Shown here piece after piece: positions 62,502 through 64,000 of a stretch of DNA of 64,000 nt. A program made the translations under genes and the position numbers. The DNA lies in assembly GCF_042675965.1 (NCBI RefSeq), contig NZ_JBHTKJ010000027.1, forward strand, positions 1 to 64,000. The letters run 5' to 3'. Position 1 is the stretch's first letter, and each line of letters begins with the position of its first letter. The DNA comes from Virgibacillus_R byunsanensis. Lineage in GTDB: Bacteria > Bacillota > Bacilli > Bacillales > Amphibacillaceae. A model generated the notes under the pieces. It had not been told where the DNA came from. It searched no databases and saw only the letters and a program-made list of their open reading frames with translations.

Positions 62502-63215
62502 TTGACAAAGCGATATTGGTATGTCATTTTAACCTATATCATTATGCAATTCTCGGGAATCATCTTTTCCCCTATACTTTTAATACTTTTTCCTATAACA
62601 CAATTTGAGGCGGTTGTTTATTGGTCCATTTTTAGTTTTATTGCAGGACTAGTCGTTGTACTATACTTAATGAAACCAGATATGAAAAAGACCCCTTCAC
62701 GCAATGACCAGCGTTCAGGAAATCTTGTGTTATGGTCCATTCTAGGTGTGTTTATGGCTTACTTTGCTCAAATTTTTGCCGGTATTATTGAAATGCAGGT
62801 GTTTAATATTGAGGCTAATTCAGAAAACACACAATTGATTATGGAAATCGCACGTGCTGCACCTATATTTGTTGTCGTTCCCGCATTGGTAGCACCTATT
62901 TTAGAAGAGATTATTTTCCGTAAGATAATCTTTGGTGGACTTTATACTCGGACAAACTTCTTTATCGCTGCGTTATTATCTGCGTTAATCTTTGCATTGA
63001 TACACGGGGAGCCTGAACATCTTCTCAGGTATGGTGCAATTGGCTTCGTTTTTGCCTTTTTGTATGTAAAGACAAAACGAATTCTTGTACCGATAATCGT
63101 TCACATGGCATTAAATACGATGGCAGTAATTATACAATTCTCGTTATCACCCGAAGATATCGAACGGATGCAGCGTGAGTTAGAACAGTTACAAATGATT
63201 TTTATTGGAGGCTAG
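62502..63215 (+). CDS. ydiL: CPBP-family intramembrane metalloprotease (YdiL-like)
   Basis: This 237-residue protein has six or more TM helices. The CPBP/Abi motifs are APILEEIIFRK (EExxxR, about 127-137), FALIHG and a later HMALNTMAV (FxxxH/HxxxN types). The family includes CAAX-protease-like and bacteriocin-immunity proteins. The location beside groES-groEL matches ydiL in B. subtilis, though here it is divergent from groES. The start is TTG 62502 following AAGGGGTCG. Confidence 0.88.
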   Translation: MTKRYWYVILTYIIMQFSGIIFSPILLILFPITQFEAVVYWSIFSFIAGLVVVLYLMKPDMKKTPSRNDQRSGNLVLWSILGVFMAYFAQIFAGIIEMQVFNIEANSENTQLIMEIARAAPIFVVVPALVAPILEEIIFRKIIFGGLYTRTNFFIAALLSALIFALIHGEPEHLLRYGAIGFVFAFLYVKTKRILVPIIVHMALNTMAVIIQFSLSPEDIERMQRELEQLQMIFIGG

Positions 63216-63222
63216 CACATTT

Positions 63223-63429
63223 ATGAAAACAACACCAAAGGGTATGGCGATCGTCTATTTCCTATTGGGGATTCTCTTCACCTATATTGCCGTTCAAAGT
63301 GCAGAAGAAACGATATGGAATTTCACCACAATTATCTTTGCTTTATTTGCAACACTTGATTTCGGTGTGGGATTACGAATGTTTACGATCCATATTCGTT
63401 TAAAGAAAAATAATAATAAAAAGGAGTAG
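63223..63429 (+). CDS. ydiK: YdiK-like DUF4305 membrane protein
   Basis: This 68-residue protein has two TM helices (MAIVYFLLGILFTYIAVQSA; TIIFALFATLDFGVGLRMF) and a Lys/Asn-rich tail, matching small DUF4305 proteins encoded beside ydiL. ATG 63223 follows GGAGG inside the end of ydiL, giving operon coupling. The function is unknown. Confidence 0.82.
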   Translation: MKTTPKGMAIVYFLLGILFTYIAVQSAEETIWNFTTIIFALFATLDFGVGLRMFTIHIRLKKNNNKKE

Positions 63430-63456
63430 CATCTATCTAGGAGGCTACTCCTTTTT
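63418..63456. terminator. Bidirectional terminator between ydiK and the MFS gene
   Basis: AAAAAGGAGTAGC pairs with GCTACTCCTTTTT, loop 13 nt, with flanking A- and T-runs. Confidence 0.9.
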
Positions 63457-64000
63457 GTTGCAATTCTTTTGTACCTTTTAATAAAAAGGATAATGGAACG
63501 ACTACTAATATACATACACCCGCTATCAGGAATGCCTCGTTCAATGCATGTAATGTTGCTTGTTGCATCTCGATGTCTCTTGTAACTAATTGTGCTCGAC
63601 GCACTTCATAGTATATGGCAAAAAATACAATACCAAAGGATGAAAATATTTGCCTGATAACGTTATTCATAGCAGATCCTTGTGCGACTTGAGCATCTGG
63701 AATAGCATTCATTCCGGCTGTAGTTGCTGGCATATTACACATTCCAAGTCCTGCACTGCGAATACTGTTCATTAACAAAATAAACCAAAAAGAAGTCGAT
63801 AATGTATTAAAGCCAAGAGCTAAGGTAAAACCACCAAGGATTACTAATCCGATAGGAACAACATATTTAGGTCCCTTTTTATCTAGAATTTTCCCACCTA
63901 ATGTCATAAATACACCACTCAACAATGCTGCAGGTAAAAATAATAGCCCTGTTTGAATCTCACTTAGTCCATATACTTCTTGGATTAGAAGGGGCAGTAG
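63437..64000 (-). CDS. MFS transporter, DHA2-like (C-terminal part; runs off the window)
   Basis: The open frame continues past the right edge, reading LLPLLIQEVYGLSEIQTGLL upstream of the first internal Met. The visible 187 codons cover about five TM helices of a 14-TM drug-efflux-type MFS protein. They include GAxxMTLGGKILDKKGPK-like loop residues and SIRSAGLGMCNMPATTAGMNAI, comparable to the LmrB/EmrB C-terminal half. It is a different gene from the DHA2 pump at 55637. The substrate is unknown. Confidence 0.85.
   Translation of the reverse strand, partial: LLPLLIQEVYGLSEIQTGLLFLPAALLSGVFMTLGGKILDKKGPKYVVPIGLVILGGFTLALGFNTLSTSFWFILLMNSIRSAGLGMCNMPATTAGMNAIPDAQVAQGSAMNNVIRQIFSSFGIVFFAIYYEVRRAQLVTRDIEMQQATLHALNEAFLIAGVCILVVVPLSFLLKGTKELQQKGVAS

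Overview
The window comes from a low-GC, endospore-forming Bacillaceae bacterium, most likely an Oceanobacillus/Virgibacillus-type moderate halophile (inference). The signs are a complete gerA-type germination operon, spore-coat genes, Bacillus subtilis-like gene order in several blocks (yeaC-yeaD-yebA-guaA-pbuG; groES-groEL next to ydiL-ydiK), Bacillus-type guanine and preQ1 riboswitches, a CIRCE element, and a very acidic linker in a secreted lipoprotein. No rRNA, tRNA or CRISPR array was seen.

Layout. 1-5.9 kb: a shortened MalT-like regulator, a YebE-like membrane protein, a CotM-like small heat-shock protein with a sigma-K-like promoter, a MOSC protein, MsrA, and an MFS transporter flanked by two remnants of one small-gene family. 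6-14 kb: purine uptake (pbuG) and GMP synthase (guaA), each behind a guanine riboswitch, then a MoxR/DUF58/transglutaminase operon. 14-24 kb: an AbgT transporter, an amidase and an App/Opp-type oligopeptide ABC operon (D-F-A-B-C). 24-31 kb: a ger operon with a 49-codon fourth gene, and DUF3231 paralogs, one frameshifted. 31-39 kb: small membrane and AbrB-fold proteins, a GC-rich inverted-repeat element, an SLH-anchored subtilase, a second amidase, and a YolD-type gene pair.

39.2-47.5 kb is the most distinctive part. A CotY/CotZ-like coat protein and a collagen-like protein lie at one end. A protein with a 70-residue pure Ser/Thr stalk lies at the other. The last two share a C-terminal domain resembling the SPOCS/DUF3794 spore-coat domain. 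Between them are two glycosyltransferases, two PAPS-type sulfotransferases, APS kinase (cysC) and a TauE/SafE-type anion permease. I read this as a locus that builds and sulfates glycans on spore-surface fibre proteins. Sigma-K-like promoters upstream of the collagen-like gene and the first glycosyltransferase support mother-cell expression.

47.5-64 kb: GTP cyclohydrolase II followed by a wrecked ribD, a quinone/aromatic-stress cluster (tautomerase, DoxX, LigB-type dioxygenase, esterase, XRE-cupin regulator), preQ1-controlled queC-queD-queE, a TetR/MFS efflux pair, a CorC-like CBS protein, a decayed integrase containing a small in-place inversion, then groEL-groES with CIRCE, ydiL-ydiK and a partial MFS gene at the right edge.

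Several non-coding elements stand out. A roughly 145-bp dispersed repeat occurs four times plus fragments, three times abutting an intrinsic terminator. GC-rich long-inverted-repeat elements are present. One array carries CGCGGAAT every 20-21 bp.
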